DNA from: Comamonadaceae bacterium
Lineage (GTDB): Bacteria > Pseudomonadota > Gammaproteobacteria > Burkholderiales > Burkholderiaceae_C
Reading direction: 5' to 3'
Length of the DNA stretch: 64,000 bases
NCBI GenBank assembly: GCA_027490925.1
Contig: JAIXXF010000019.1
Location: 1-64,000, forward strand
A model generated the notes under the pieces. That model ran no database searches. It was not told where the DNA came from and saw only the letters and a list, made by a program, of their open reading frames with translations. The translations under genes and the position numbers were made by a program. Of the stretch, positions 44,402-54,808 are shown in pieces; position 1 is the first letter of the stretch, and each line of letters begins with the position of its first letter.

Positions 44402-45664
44402 ATGCACTTAAATGAACTCAAGGCACTGCACGTGTCTGAAGTCCTCAAGCAGGCCGAAGCCCTGGAGATCGAGAACACCGGCCGCATGCGCAAGCAGGAG
44501 CTGATGTTCGCGATCATCAAAAAGCGCGCCCGAGCCGGGGAGCAGGTGTTTGCCGACGGGGTGTTGGAGATCCTGCCAGACGGTTTCGGCTTCTTGCGCA
44601 GCCCCGACACCAGCTATACCGCTAGCACCGACGACATCTACATCAGCCCCAGCCAGGTGCGCCGCTTCAACCTGCACACCGGCGACATGATCGAAGGCGA
44701 GGTCCGCACCCCCAAAGATGGCGAGCGGTATTTCGCCCTGACCAAGCTCGACGCGGTCAACGGCGGGCCCCCTGAGCAAAACAAACACAAGGTGATGTTC
44801 GAAAACCTGACGCCGCTGTTCCCCAAGGAGCAGATGCGGCTGGAGCGCGACATCAAGGGCGACGAAAACATCACTGGCCGCATCATCGACATCATCGCGC
44901 CGATCGGCAAAGGCCAACGTGCCTTGCTTGTGGCACCGCCCAAGAGCGGCAAGACGGTCATGATGCAGCACATGGCCCACGCGATCGCCGCCAACTACCC
45001 CGACATCCACATGATGGTGCTGCTGGTCGACGAGCGCCCGGAAGAAGTGACCGAGATGCAGCGCTCGGTCAAGGGCGAAGTGATCGCCTCGACATTCGAC
45101 GAACCCGCTGCACGCCACGTTCACGTGGCTGAAATGGTCATCGAGCGCGCCAAGCGGTTGGTGGAGCTCAAGAAAGACGTGGTGATTCTACTCGACTCCA
45201 TCACCCGTTTGGCCCGCGCTTACAACAACGTGGTGCCGTCATCCGGCAAGGTGTTGACCGGCGGCGTGGACGCCAACGCGCTGCAACGCCCCAAGCGCTT
45301 CTTGGGCGCTGCCCGCAACGTGGAAGAAGGCGGCTCACTGACCATCATCGCCACCGCGCTGATCGACACCGGCAGCCGCATGGACGAAGTGATTTTTGAA
45401 GAATTCAAAGGCACCGGCAACAGCGAAATCCACCTGGACCGCCGCCTCTACGAAAAGCGCGTGTTCCCGTCCATCCAGCTAAACCGAAGCGGCACCCGCC
45501 GTGAAGAACTGTTGCTGGCGCCAGAAATACTTCAGAAAACCCGCATCCTGAGACAGTTCATGTACAACATGGACGAAATCGAATCCATGGAGCTGATGCT
45601 CAAAAACATGAAGGCGACCAAGACCAACGTCGACTTCTTCGACATGATGCGGCGCGGTGGCTGA
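44402..45664 (+). CDS. rho: transcription termination factor Rho
   Basis: A 420-residue hexameric RNA helicase. The N-terminal part ([19 protein letters not shown]) and the RNA-binding cold-shock-like domain ([12 protein letters not shown]) precede the ATPase core: Walker [13 protein letters not shown] near residue 180, Walker [17 protein letters not shown], the Q-loop [19 protein letters not shown], and the R-loop [11 protein letters not shown]. The length is typical of Proteobacteria. Confidence 0.98.
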   Translation: MHLNELKALHVSEVLKQAEALEIENTGRMRKQELMFAIIKKRARAGEQVFADGVLEILPDGFGFLRSPDTSYTASTDDIYISPSQVRRFNLHTGDMIEGEVRTPKDGERYFALTKLDAVNGGPPEQNKHKVMFENLTPLFPKEQMRLERDIKGDENITGRIIDIIAPIGKGQRALLVAPPKSGKTVMMQHMAHAIAANYPDIHMMVLLVDERPEEVTEMQRSVKGEVIASTFDEPAARHVHVAEMVIERAKRLVELKKDVVILLDSITRLARAYNNVVPSSGKVLTGGVDANALQRPKRFLGAARNVEEGGSLTIIATALIDTGSRMDEVIFEEFKGTGNSEIHLDRRLYEKRVFPSIQLNRSGTRREELLLAPEILQKTRILRQFMYNMDEIESMELMLKNMKATKTNVDFFDMMRRGG

Positions 45665-45682
45665 GTGGACACGGGCCTTGGT

Positions 45683-45688
45683 TATAAT
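45683..45688 (+). promoter_or_regulatory. -10 element for rpmE2
   Basis: A perfect TATAAT at 45683-45688, 68 bases before the rpmE2 start, without an obvious -35 hexamer. Confidence 0.45.
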
Positions 45689-45755
45689 TGAGAGCTTTTG
45701 CGGCAAGTAGACCAGACAGGCTGGCCCGGCTACCGCACACGACCAGGAAAATCCC

Positions 45756-46013
45756 ATGAAAGACGGCATTCACCCCAATTACCGCGAAGTGTGCTTTTTG
45801 GACTTGTCCAATAACTTCAAATTCGTCACCCGTTCCTGCGTGAACGCCAAGGAAATGATCACCTTGGAAGACGGACGTGAGCTGCCGCTTTACAAGCTGG
45901 ACACCTCAAGCGAATCGCACCCCTTCTACACCGGCACCCAAAAATCGGTCGACAACATGGGCGGACGCGTCGAGAAATTCCGCAACCGCTTCGGCAAAAC
46001 CACCGCCAAGTAA
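45756..46013 (+). CDS. rpmE2: 50S ribosomal protein L31, type B (zinc-independent)
   Basis: An 85-residue protein starting [20 protein letters not shown]. It lacks the CxxC zinc pair of type A L31, and the C-terminal part ([19 protein letters not shown], then VEKFRNRFG) is the type B form. In many bacteria the B form replaces the zinc-binding form when zinc is scarce, usually under Zur control; no Zur box is apparent here, and this may be the only copy. A terminator follows. Confidence 0.96.
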   Translation: MKDGIHPNYREVCFLDLSNNFKFVTRSCVNAKEMITLEDGRELPLYKLDTSSESHPFYTGTQKSVDNMGGRVEKFRNRFGKTTAK

Positions 46014-46030
46014 GCCCTGCTTTGGGTACA

Positions 46031-46069
46031 AAGGCAGCCCGGGACGCCGCGCTGCCTTTTTTCTTTTTT
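46031..46069 (+). terminator. Rho-independent terminator of rpmE2
   Basis: Perfect 8-bp stem AAGGCAGC/GCTGCCTT with a 12-base loop, followed by TTTTCTTTTTT, starting 17 bases after the rpmE2 stop. Confidence 0.92.
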
Positions 46070-46140
46070 GACGCCGACGCACCCCTTGCCGCGCTGAATC
46101 CCTACGAAACCCTGTTCTTTCTTTCGCCGCTTCTGCCGCA

Positions 46141-47844
46141 GTGAACCCACCCACGCCCGCCATCGTCGCGCAACACGCCGTGCGTCGCCTTCCCAGGGTG
46201 GCGTTGCTGTTGCTCTGCGCGGCGTACATCCTGCCTGGGTTCTTCGGCCGACAGCCGTGGCGGAGTGCGGACATGACCGGCTTTGGGCACATGCTGGGGC
46301 TGCTGGCGCCGGGTGCCGACTGGTTGGCGCCGCGAGTGGCCGGCCATGGGCCGGTGTCCGACTCGCTGTTGCCGCACTGGTTGGGTGCGGTGTCCATCCA
46401 CATCCTGCCTTGGCTGGACCCGGTGCTGGCCAGCCGGGTGCCTTTCGTCCTGTTGCTGGCCCTCACACTCGCGGCCACCTGGTACGGGGTGTACCACTTG
46501 GCCCGCAGTCCCCAGGCGCAACCGGTGGCCTTCGCGTTCGGCGGTGAAGCCCACCCTGCCGACTACGCCCGTGCCATGGCCGACGGCGGTGTGTTGGCCT
46601 TGATCGCCTGTCTGGGTTTGGCTCAGATGTCCCACGAAACCACCCCGGCGCTGGCCCAACTGGCCAGTGTCGCGTGGGTGTTCTACTCGGTCGCAGCACT
46701 CCCGGCGCGCCGGGCCAGTGCCACCTTGGGACTGCACCTTGGCCTGGCCAGCCTCACGCTCAGTGGCGCACCCACCCTGGCGGTGTTGCTGGGTCTGGGC
46801 TGTGCGGGGGTGTGGCTGACCCAGCCAGCCGTGCCCCAAGGCCGCAGCGAACCCGACCGCACAGACCTCGGCGCCTGGTGGCCTTTGATCACCGCCACGC
46901 TACTCAGCGCCGCTTTGGCCACGGCCTTGCACCTTTGGCGCTGGCGCATCGCTCTGCCAGGGCTGTCGCCCGAGACCAACGCCGATTGGCGCAGCCTGGG
47001 CCGGCTGTTGCTGTGGTTCACTTGGCCGGCCTGGCCCCTTGCTTTGTGGACGCTTTGGCGCTGGCGGCACATGCTGCGGAACCGGCATGTGGCATTCCCG
47101 CTGTGCTTCGTGCTTCTGGCGGTGGCCGCCACCGTCACGACACCAGCGGCCGACCGGTCTCTGCTGTTGGCGCTGCCGGCGCTTGCCACGCTGGCGGCGT
47201 TCGCGCTCCCCACCCTTCAACGCACCATGTCGGCGCTGATCGACTGGCTGACCCTGGTGTTCTTCACCGCCAGCGCACTCACCATCTGGGTGGTGTGGAT
47301 CGCCATGCAGACAGGCTTCCCCGCCAAGCCCGCAGCCAATGTGGCCCGCCTCGCTCCCGACTTTGTGCCGAGTTTTTCGTGGCTCGCGTTTGGGGTCGCA
47401 CTGCTTGCTACGGCAGCATGGTTCTGGCTGGTGACATGGCGGGTGGGCCGCCACCGGACGGCGTTGTGGAAAAGCCTGGTTCTGCCCGCTGGCGGTGCCG
47501 TGCTCGGCTGGCTGTTGCTGATGACGCTGTGGCTGCCCGCCCTGGACTTCGCACGCAGCTACACCGTGCTGTCACAGCGCCTGGCGGTGCACGTGCCGAA
47601 CGGATCCTGCGTGGCCACATACGGGCTCTCGCAAGGACACCTGGCGGCACTGACCCACCACAACCAGCTCCGGCTGCCACCGGTGGAGACCGGTACCGAC
47701 TGCCTGTGGCTGCTGGTCGATTCCACCGACCAAGCCACACTGCCCGACGCCACCGACATGGCCCAATGGAACCTGTTGGCGGTTCTGCGTCGCCCGTCTG
47801 ACCGCACCGACGACGTACTGCTGTACCGGCGGCTGACGCCTTGA
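46141..47844 (+). CDS. polytopic membrane protein, possible GT39/ArnT-like glycosyltransferase
   Basis: A 567-residue protein from a GTG start with about 10-12 hydrophobic helices and a soluble C-terminal domain from about residue 480. The early loop (FFGRQPWRSADMTGFGHML) resembles the first periplasmic loop of ArnT/PMT-type glycosyltransferases with an acidic residue after the first helix, which is the basis for the tentative call. No other polysaccharide or lipid A gene is next to it. It overlaps the MATE gene (TTGA), so the two are co-translated. Confidence 0.6.
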   Translation: MNPPTPAIVAQHAVRRLPRVALLLLCAAYILPGFFGRQPWRSADMTGFGHMLGLLAPGADWLAPRVAGHGPVSDSLLPHWLGAVSIHILPWLDPVLASRVPFVLLLALTLAATWYGVYHLARSPQAQPVAFAFGGEAHPADYARAMADGGVLALIACLGLAQMSHETTPALAQLASVAWVFYSVAALPARRASATLGLHLGLASLTLSGAPTLAVLLGLGCAGVWLTQPAVPQGRSEPDRTDLGAWWPLITATLLSAALATALHLWRWRIALPGLSPETNADWRSLGRLLLWFTWPAWPLALWTLWRWRHMLRNRHVAFPLCFVLLAVAATVTTPAADRSLLLALPALATLAAFALPTLQRTMSALIDWLTLVFFTASALTIWVVWIAMQTGFPAKPAANVARLAPDFVPSFSWLAFGVALLATAAWFWLVTWRVGRHRTALWKSLVLPAGGAVLGWLLLMTLWLPALDFARSYTVLSQRLAVHVPNGSCVATYGLSQGHLAALTHHNQLRLPPVETGTDCLWLLVDSTDQATLPDATDMAQWNLLAVLRRPSDRTDDVLLYRRLTP

Positions 47845-49226
47845 ACGTCCGACGCGGTGCAGGGCCCTGGCGCAACAGCGACCTGGGCGCCATCGCTCGG
47901 CACGGGGCCGCCGTGCTGGTGGGTCAACTGGCGGTGGTGGCCTACAGCCTGACCGACACTTTGGTGGCAGGCCGATTGGCCAACTCTGACCTCGCAACCT
48001 TGTCGGTCGGCACCGCCGTCTACGTCAGCGTGTTCGTTTCCTTGCTCGGCATGCTGCAGGTCACCATTCCGGTCTGGGCCGAGATGCGCGGCGCACAGCG
48101 CAACCCGCAGATCGGCCATTCGGTACGGCAGTCGCTTTACCTCTGCGGGATCGCTGTGGCCCTGGGCATGGCGGCGTTGTGGCATGTGCAGCCGGTACTG
48201 CGCTGGACCCGGGTGCCTGAGGCGCTGCAAGCGGAGGTGCTGCACTACCTGGAAGTGTTGTCCCTGGCACTGGCCCCCTCGCTGTTGTTTCGCATGTATG
48301 CCAATCTGAACCAGGCACTGGGCAAGCCGCTGCTGGTCACCTGGCTGCAACTCGGCTCGCTGGCGCTCAAGTTACCGCTCACCGCGTGGTTCGCCTTCGG
48401 CGGCGCAGGTCTGGCCCCCATGGGGCTGGCGGGTTGTGCGTGGGCCACGGTGGTGGTGAACCTGTTGATGCTGGCCGTGGCACTGATGCTGTTGAAGACG
48501 CACCCGTTGTACGCGCCACTGGGCCTATTCAACGGCTGGTCGCCGCCCGATGGGCGACACCTGGGGCAGCTGCTGCGACAAGGGGTCCCAGGGGGGTTGT
48601 CGGTGCTAGTGGAGGTGACCGCGTTCACGCTGATGGCCCTGCTGATCGCCCGCATGGGGGCCACCGCCTCTGGGGCCCACCAGATCGCGGCCAACCTGGC
48701 CACGTTGCTGTACATGGTGCCGCTGTCCTTGGGCATTGCCACCAGTGCGCGGGTCAGCCACCGGCTGGGAGAGGGTCGACCGGACCTGGCACGACAAGCG
48801 GTACGAGCGGGCTACACCCTGGCCGCCTTCACCGCCGTGGGATTGTCCAGCGCCCTGTGGTGGGGGGCAAATGCCTTGCCCCATGCCTACACGCACAACG
48901 CGTCTGTGACACAAGCCGCGACGGGCCTGCTGCACTGGGTGGTGGCTTACCACCTGGTGGACACTGTCCAAGCCCTCAGCCTGTTCATACTGCGGTGCTA
49001 CCGCGTCACCCTGCTGCCTCTGGCGATTTACTGCCTGCTGCTGTGGGGCGTCGGCATTGGCGGTGGCCACTGGCTGGCGAACGAAGGGGTACCTGGGTGG
49101 TCCCTGCCGTGGGCCTCGCCTGACGCGTTTTGGGCCTGCAGCGTGACAGCACTCACCGTGGTGGCGGTGCTGTTCGCAGCGCTGGTTCAACGCACTGGCG
49201 CAGCCACAACGCCGTCAAGCGTTTGA
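47841..49226 (+). CDS. MATE family efflux transporter
   Basis: A 461-residue exporter with twelve predicted helices, of the multidrug and toxin extrusion family, using a Na+ or H+ gradient. Typical segments are VGQLAVVAYSLTDTLVAGRL near the N-terminus and LLRQGVPGGLSVLVEVTAFT, the start of the second half. The start is a TTG overlapping the stop of the preceding gene (TTGA). The substrate is unknown. It converges with phoR, and the last 12 bases of both frames overlap. Confidence 0.88.
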   Translation: MNVRRGAGPWRNSDLGAIARHGAAVLVGQLAVVAYSLTDTLVAGRLANSDLATLSVGTAVYVSVFVSLLGMLQVTIPVWAEMRGAQRNPQIGHSVRQSLYLCGIAVALGMAALWHVQPVLRWTRVPEALQAEVLHYLEVLSLALAPSLLFRMYANLNQALGKPLLVTWLQLGSLALKLPLTAWFAFGGAGLAPMGLAGCAWATVVVNLLMLAVALMLLKTHPLYAPLGLFNGWSPPDGRHLGQLLRQGVPGGLSVLVEVTAFTLMALLIARMGATASGAHQIAANLATLLYMVPLSLGIATSARVSHRLGEGRPDLARQAVRAGYTLAAFTAVGLSSALWWGANALPHAYTHNASVTQAATGLLHWVVAYHLVDTVQALSLFILRCYRVTLLPLAIYCLLLWGVGIGGGHWLANEGVPGWSLPWASPDAFWACSVTALTVVAVLFAALVQRTGAATTPSSV

Positions 49227-50594
49227 GGCGATAGACCGCTCGCTGCTGCGCCTGGTCTCGTGTGCCGAGCGGTCGGCGCTGCCAGAGACCAGGCGCACGC
49301 GGTTCGCTGGCAGCTCAATGGCAAAAGTCGAACCCTGGCCGACCACGCTGTGAATGCGCAGCTCGCCCCCGTGGCGCTGCACCACATGCTTGACGATCGC
49401 CAGGCCCAAACCGGTACCACCCGTTTCGCGTGAACGGCTGCGGTCCACCCGGTAGAAGCGCTCCGTCAGCCTGGGCAGGTGTTCGGGGGCAATGCCCGGA
49501 CCGCTGTCTTTGACCATGAATTCGAACCGGCCATTGGGCAGCGCCTGCCATCGGGCCGACACATGGCGGCCCGGCGGCGTGTAGCGGATCGCGTTGTTGA
49601 GCAGGTTCGACATCGCGCTCAACAGCTCGGACTGCACCCCGGTCACCTCGCAGTCGGGTCCCGCGTCGAAATTCAGCTGATGTGGGGGGTCGGCCAGCAA
49701 CGTGGACAGCGCCCGCGCATCGGCCTCGCACTGCGCGAGCAAGCGGCGCATCGGCACACGCTCATGGGCGCCGGGCAGAGGGCTACCCTCTAGCTTGGAC
49801 AAGGTGAGCAGGTCGCTCACCAGGCTCTGCATGCGCTGCGATTGCGTCGCCATCAGGGCCAGGTAACGGCGCCGCTCATTCTCGTCCAAGGTCAGGTTTT
49901 GCAGCGTCTCCACAAAACCGGCCAGCACAGTGAGTGGCGTGCGGATCTCATGCGAGACATTGGCCACAAAGTCACGCCGCATCGCGTCGGCCTGCTCGAC
50001 AGCGGTGACGTCGCGGGACAGCAACAGGCGACGACCGGTGCCGTAGGCATGGAGGTGGACCAACAGGCGCACCGGCCGCGATGCGCTGTGGCCGTTTCCA
50101 GTCATGACGACGTCAGGGCTGCCTTGCGGGTGGTTGTAGTAGGCGGCAAACACCGGGTCGCGCACCAGATTGCCAATGTGCTGCATCAGGTCGCGTTCCA
50201 AGTCGAACCCGAAATGATTGGCTGCGGTTTGGTTGCACCATTCGATGTGGCCCAGGTTGTCGAGCAGCACCACGCCGTTGGGCGACGCCTGGATCGCATC
50301 CAGGAAATCGTCCAGCCGGGTTTGCACTTCTTGCGTTTGCTGGTCGCGCAGGCGAACCAAACGCCGTGTGCGGTTCGCGAACTCGTCCCAGAAAGCCCCA
50401 AGCTGTGGTTGGCGGGTCATGTCACCCCGCTTGAGCCAGCGCAGCAGGCGCAGGCCGCGCACCGCGTCCAGCGCCATCCACACCACATTGACCGCCACCA
50501 CACCCAGCAAGGCACCGCGCGCGTCTGCGAGCAGCCACCCCAGCGTGCCGCCAGCGAACAACGCAAGCGCCCAACCACCAATTCGCAAAAGCAT
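49215..50594 (-). CDS. phoR: phosphate regulon sensor histidine kinase
   Basis: A 459-residue kinase. Two N-terminal hydrophobic helices (ALALFAGGTLGWLLA, ALLGVVAVNVVWMAL) are followed by a linker, a PAS domain (LLDNLGHIEWCNQTAA), the phospho-acceptor His in FVANVSHEIRTPLTVLAGF, and the ATPase boxes NLLNNAIRYTPPG, DSGPGI and GGTGLGLAIVKHVVQRHGG. It lacks a large periplasmic sensor loop, as is usual for PhoR, which senses through PstSCAB and PhoU. It lies 17 bases after phoB. Confidence 0.95.
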   Translation of the reverse strand: MLLRIGGWALALFAGGTLGWLLADARGALLGVVAVNVVWMALDAVRGLRLLRWLKRGDMTRQPQLGAFWDEFANRTRRLVRLRDQQTQEVQTRLDDFLDAIQASPNGVVLLDNLGHIEWCNQTAANHFGFDLERDLMQHIGNLVRDPVFAAYYNHPQGSPDVVMTGNGHSASRPVRLLVHLHAYGTGRRLLLSRDVTAVEQADAMRRDFVANVSHEIRTPLTVLAGFVETLQNLTLDENERRRYLALMATQSQRMQSLVSDLLTLSKLEGSPLPGAHERVPMRRLLAQCEADARALSTLLADPPHQLNFDAGPDCEVTGVQSELLSAMSNLLNNAIRYTPPGRHVSARWQALPNGRFEFMVKDSGPGIAPEHLPRLTERFYRVDRSRSRETGGTGLGLAIVKHVVQRHGGELRIHSVVGQGSTFAIELPANRVRLVSGSADRSAHETRRSSERSIASNA

Positions 50595-50611
50595 GAGGAC
50601 GCGCCAGCCGC

Positions 50612-51319
50612 TCAGGCCTGAATGCTGACCTGTGGCTGCGCAGTGATGCGGTAGCCCGCACCGCGCACCGTTTCCAGCATGGTCGCGGCCACCCCCAGCG
50701 CTTCACGCAGGCGCTTGACGTGAACGTCCACCGTGCGCTCTTCAATGAACACGTGGTCGCCCCACACCTTGTCCAGCAACTGCGAGCGGCTGTGCACCCG
50801 CTCGGCATGCTTCATCAGGTAATGCAGCAACTTGAATTCGGTCGGACCGACCTTGAGCGGCGCACCTTGGAACGTGACGCGGTAGGTGCCGGCATCCAGC
50901 GTCAGTTCGCCAATGGTCACACTGTCGCTCACCTGTTCGGGCGCGCGGCGCCTGAGCACAGCGCGGATACGGGCCAGCAGCTCTTGGGTGGAAAACGGCT
51001 TGGTGATGTAGTCGTCGGCGCCAGCATCCAGGCCCGCCACCTTGTCTGGCTCGTCGCCGCGCGCGGTGAGCATCAAGATTGGAATGGCCTTGGTGCGGGC
51101 GTCGCCGCGCCACTTTCGCGCCAGCGACACACCACTCTGACCGGGGAGCATCCAGTCCAGCAGGATCACATCGGGCAGCACCGCGTCGAGCTCGCGCTGG
51201 GCCGACGCGCCGTCCTCGGCCCAAGTGGGCTGGAAACCGTTGTGCCTCAGGTTGACGGCGATCAGCTCGGCGATCGCCGATTCGTCCTCAACGATCAAGA
51301 CACGGGGTTGATACTTCAT
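50612..51319 (-). CDS. phoB: phosphate regulon response regulator
   Basis: A 235-residue OmpR-type regulator. The receiver domain has the acidic pair EDE, the phosphorylated Asp in VILLDWMLPG and the Lys in DYITKPFS. The winged-helix DNA-binding domain includes GPTEFKLLHYLMKH, HSRSQLLDKVWG and ERTVDVHVKRLREAL. It binds Pho boxes; candidates are at 55891, 56031, 61890 and 63788. It overlaps phoU by 4 bases. Confidence 0.97.
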   Translation of the reverse strand: MKYQPRVLIVEDESAIAELIAVNLRHNGFQPTWAEDGASAQRELDAVLPDVILLDWMLPGQSGVSLARKWRGDARTKAIPILMLTARGDEPDKVAGLDAGADDYITKPFSTQELLARIRAVLRRRAPEQVSDSVTIGELTLDAGTYRVTFQGAPLKVGPTEFKLLHYLMKHAERVHSRSQLLDKVWGDHVFIEERTVDVHVKRLREALGVAATMLETVRGAGYRITAQPQVSIQA

Positions 51320-52017
51320 TTCACCGCCGACTCGACGTTGGCCATGGACGTGTGACGCACGTCTTCACCCTTGACGATGTAGATGATGAACTCGGCAATG
51401 TTCTTGGCGTGATCGCCAATGCGTTCAATCGCCTTGGCAAGAAACAACAGGTCCAGGCTGGACGAAATCGTGCGCGGGTCTTCCATCATGTAGGTGATAA
51501 GCTTGCGCACAAAACCGTCGAACTCTTTGTCAATCAGATCGTCGTCTTTCAAGATGGTGACCGCGGCCTTGGTATCGAGCCGGGCGAACGCGTCCAACGC
51601 GGTGCGCAGCAGGCCCGAGGCCAGATCGGCCGCCACGCGCAGATCGGTGGTGGGCAGAGACCGGGCCGAACCGCTGTCAATGATGGAACGCACCATGCGG
51701 GCAATTTTCTCGGCTTCGTCGCCCACGCGCTCCAGGTTGGCGGTGGTCTTGGAGATCGCGATCAGCAAGCGCAAGTCGCGTGCCGTCGGCTGACGCCGGG
51801 CGATGATCGACGACAGCTCACGGTCAATGTCGACCTCCATCGCATTGACGCGTGGCTCCATGTCGCTCACTTGCTGCGCCACTTCCACGCTGAACTGCGA
51901 CAGCGCGTAGATGGCCTGACGGATTTGGGACTCCACCAGCCCGCCCAACTCCATGACGCGGGCCGATACCCCGTTGAGCTCGGAGTCGAACTGGGTGGAG
52001 AGGTGTTTGTCTGGCAT
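51316..52017 (-). CDS. phoU: phosphate transport regulator PhoU
   Basis: A 233-residue all-helical protein with two PhoU repeats, each with the acidic metal-binding pattern (ERVGDEAEKIA and ERIGDHAKNIAEFI). It signals phosphate sufficiency from the Pst transporter to PhoR. The ATG at 52017 is used. The open frame extends to 52053, but the added residues do not belong to the family. Confidence 0.97.
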   Translation of the reverse strand: MPDKHLSTQFDSELNGVSARVMELGGLVESQIRQAIYALSQFSVEVAQQVSDMEPRVNAMEVDIDRELSSIIARRQPTARDLRLLIAISKTTANLERVGDEAEKIARMVRSIIDSGSARSLPTTDLRVAADLASGLLRTALDAFARLDTKAAVTILKDDDLIDKEFDGFVRKLITYMMEDPRTISSSLDLLFLAKAIERIGDHAKNIAEFIIYIVKGEDVRHTSMANVESAVK

Positions 52018-52056
52018 AGCTTCTTTCAATAAGGGGTGACGGACGCGGCCCAACGC

Positions 52057-52833
52057 TCAGCCGAAGCGACCTGTGATGTAGTCTTCGGTCTCCTTGCGGG
52101 TCGGCTTGAAGAACATCTGCTCGGTGGCACCAAACTCCACCAAATCGCCCAGGTACATGTAAGCGGTGTAGTCGCTGCAACGCGCCGCTTGCTGCATGTT
52201 GTGGGTCACGATGACCACGGTGTACTCGTCCTTCAACTCGGCGATCAGCTCTTCGATCTTGGCGGTGGAGATCGGGTCCAGCGCTGAACAAGGCTCGTCG
52301 AGCAGCAACACCTCGGGCTTGATCGCGATGCCGCGGGCGATGCACAAACGCTGCTGCTGCCCGCCCGACAGGCTGGCGCCGTTTTGGTTCAACTTGTCTT
52401 TCACCTCGGTCCACAGCGCCGCCTTGCGCAACGCCCATTCCACGCGGTCGTCCATGTCGGTGGCGTTGAGGTTCTCGAACAGCTTCACGCCAAACGCCAC
52501 GTTGTCGTAAATCGACATCGGGAACGGCGTGGGCTTTTGGAACACCATGCCAACTTTGGCTCGGATCAGGGCCACGTCTTTTTTGGACGTCAGCAGGTTC
52601 TCACCGTCCAAAAGGATTTGGCCTTCGGCGCGCTGCTCCGGGTACAGCTCGTACATGCGGTTGAAAATGCGCAACAGCGTGGATTTGCCACACCCTGAAG
52701 GGCCGATGAAAGCGGTGACCTTTTTTTCAGGAATCTCCAGGTTGATGCCCTTGAGCGCGTGGAACTTGCCGTAATAGAAATTCAGGTCTTTGACCGAAAT
52801 TTTCGACGGCGTTTGGGTGGTGATGGTGTCCAT
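52057..52833 (-). CDS. pstB: phosphate ABC transporter ATP-binding protein
   Basis: A 258-residue ATPase: Walker [14 protein letters not shown]-loop [16 protein letters not shown], signature [15 protein letters not shown] and Walker [29 protein letters not shown] is specific to PstB. It starts at ATG 52833; a TTG at 52842 is in frame. It lies 39 bases before phoU and 44 after pstA. Confidence 0.98.
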   Translation of the reverse strand: MDTITTQTPSKISVKDLNFYYGKFHALKGINLEIPEKKVTAFIGPSGCGKSTLLRIFNRMYELYPEQRAEGQILLDGENLLTSKKDVALIRAKVGMVFQKPTPFPMSIYDNVAFGVKLFENLNATDMDDRVEWALRKAALWTEVKDKLNQNGASLSGGQQQRLCIARGIAIKPEVLLLDEPCSALDPISTAKIEELIAELKDEYTVVIVTHNMQQAARCSDYTAYMYLGDLVEFGATEQMFFKPTRKETEDYITGRFG

Positions 52834-52877
52834 GGTCAACAATGTGTGAGGGGTTTGCGGTTGGGCCGTTGGCCCTG

Positions 52878-53738
52878 TCAGCCTTTGCTGCGGGTCAGCA
52901 CCCGGGCCAAGATGTTCAGGCCGAGCACCGCCAGTGTGATGATGAAGACACCCGCCCAGGCCAACTTTTGCCAGTTCTCGTAGGGGCTCAAAGCGAACTT
53001 GAATATGGTCACAGGCAAGCTGGCCATGGGTTCACTGAGGTTGGACGTCCAGAACTGGTTGCTCAGCGCGGTGAACAACAGCGGCGCGGTTTCACCGGCG
53101 ATGCGGGCCACGGCCAACAACACGCCAGTCAACACCCCGGCGCGTGCGGCCTTCAGCGTGATGCTCAGAATCACTTTCCACTTCGGCGTCCCGAGCGCGT
53201 AGGCGGCCTCGCGCAGGCCAGCGGGCACCAGGAGTAGCATGTTCTCTGTGGTGCGGATGACGATGGGGATCACCAACAACGCTAGGGCGAGCACACCGGC
53301 CCAGCCCGAAAACGAGTTGAACCGCGCCACGACCACCGCGTAGATGAACAGGCCAATCACGATCGACGGGGCAGACAGCAAGATGTCATTGACAAAACGC
53401 GTGGCCGACGCCAGCCAGCCATGGGGCTCGTACTCCACCAAGTAAATGCCCGCGAAGATGCCCACCGGGGTGCCCACGAAAGTTGCCAGACCCACCATCA
53501 GAACGGAGCCATAAATGGCGTTGGCCAAGCCGCCGTCCTCGTTGGGTGGTGGGGTCATTTCGGTCAGCGTGGCCCACGACAGTCCGCCCACACCCAACAC
53601 GATGGTTTCCCACAAGATCCAGAACAGCCAGACCAAGCCAAAAGCCATGGCGCCCAGCGATAACACAAGAGCGATCTGGTTGACGAGCTTGCGGCGGCCG
53701 TAGATGGCCAGCCGTTGTGCTTCCACGGCGGGGGTCAT
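52878..53738 (-). CDS. pstA: phosphate ABC transporter permease PstA
   Basis: A 286-residue permease with six hydrophobic helices. The coupling motif [20 protein letters not shown] and the segment [21 protein letters not shown] are the PstA form. Its start overlaps the pstC stop (ATGA), which agrees with the two forming a heterodimeric channel in equal amounts. Confidence 0.96.
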   Translation of the reverse strand: MTPAVEAQRLAIYGRRKLVNQIALVLSLGAMAFGLVWLFWILWETIVLGVGGLSWATLTEMTPPPNEDGGLANAIYGSVLMVGLATFVGTPVGIFAGIYLVEYEPHGWLASATRFVNDILLSAPSIVIGLFIYAVVVARFNSFSGWAGVLALALLVIPIVIRTTENMLLLVPAGLREAAYALGTPKWKVILSITLKAARAGVLTGVLLAVARIAGETAPLLFTALSNQFWTSNLSEPMASLPVTIFKFALSPYENWQKLAWAGVFIITLAVLGLNILARVLTRSKG

Positions 53739-54700
53739 GTCCGCTTCCCTTCGTTTTTCTTGAGCTGAGACAGCATGAGCTTGGACAACATGAGCACCAC
53801 AAAGGTGATGAAGAACAGCACCAGGCCGAGGTAAATCAGCGACGCTTGGTGCAGACCTTCGCCCGCTTCAGCGAACTCGTTCGCCAGCGCCGAGGTGATG
53901 CTGTTGGCAGCCTGGAACAGGCTCAACGAATCCAGCTGGTTGAAGTTGCCGATCACAAAGGTCACAGCCATGGTCTCGCCGAGTGCGCGGCCCAAGCCAA
54001 GCATGATGCCGCCGATCACGCCGGTCTTGGTGTACGGCAACACCACTTTGGACACCACCTCCCAGGTGGTGGAACCCAAACCGTAAGCCGACTCTTTGAG
54101 CAGCGTGGGCGTGACCTCAAACACATCGCGCATCACCGAGGCGATGAACGGGATGATCATGATCGCCAAGATGATGCCCGCCGACAAAATGCCGATGCCC
54201 ACCGGCGGTCCAGAAAAGAGCGCGCCCAGGTAAGGCACGTCCGAGAACATGGCCTGGGCGGGCATTTGCACATAGGTCGCCAGAATGGGGCCGAACACCA
54301 ACAAACCCCACATGCCGTATACGATGGACGGCACCGCAGCAAGCAACTCAATGGCGGTGCCCAGCGGTTGCTTGAGCCAGGCGGGAGACAGCTCGGTCAA
54401 AAACAGCGCAATGCCAAAGCTCACCGGCACGGCGATCAACAGCGCGATGAACGACGTCATCACGGTGCCGTAAATCATCACCAAGCCGCCATACTCGTTT
54501 TGCACTGGGTCCCAGACGGTCGATGCCAAGAAACCCAGACCAAACTTTTCGATCGCAGGCCATGCGCTGACGACCAGCGACATCATGATGGCGACCAGCA
54601 AGCCAAGTGTCAGCAAGGCCGCGCCTTTGGCGGCCCAAGCAAACAACCGGTCAACAAGGGGGCCGGATCGGGACGACCTGGCAGGTGGTGGCGTGCTCAT
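53735..54700 (-). CDS. pstC: phosphate ABC transporter permease PstC
   Basis: About 321 residues from ATG 54700. Six hydrophobic helices and the coupling segment [20 protein letters not shown] are present, with [18 protein letters not shown] following. The frame continues upstream to an ATG at 54733 and a GTG at 54766; the first 22 extra residues show no homology I know, and no ribosome binding site decides the matter. The gap to pstS is 108 bases from this start and contains no clear terminator. Confidence 0.95.
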   Translation of the reverse strand: MSTPPPARSSRSGPLVDRLFAWAAKGAALLTLGLLVAIMMSLVVSAWPAIEKFGLGFLASTVWDPVQNEYGGLVMIYGTVMTSFIALLIAVPVSFGIALFLTELSPAWLKQPLGTAIELLAAVPSIVYGMWGLLVFGPILATYVQMPAQAMFSDVPYLGALFSGPPVGIGILSAGIILAIMIIPFIASVMRDVFEVTPTLLKESAYGLGSTTWEVVSKVVLPYTKTGVIGGIMLGLGRALGETMAVTFVIGNFNQLDSLSLFQAANSITSALANEFAEAGEGLHQASLIYLGLVLFFITFVVLMLSKLMLSQLKKNEGKRT

Positions 54701-54808
54701 GGCGCGTTCGGAGGGCTTCTCTGAAAGCCCCATGGGAGTGTCAATGGAAGAAAGTGTAGTGGACACCGTTCACGCCTTTCGTCGCGTTCAGTCAGGTCGT
54801 TTGGGTGG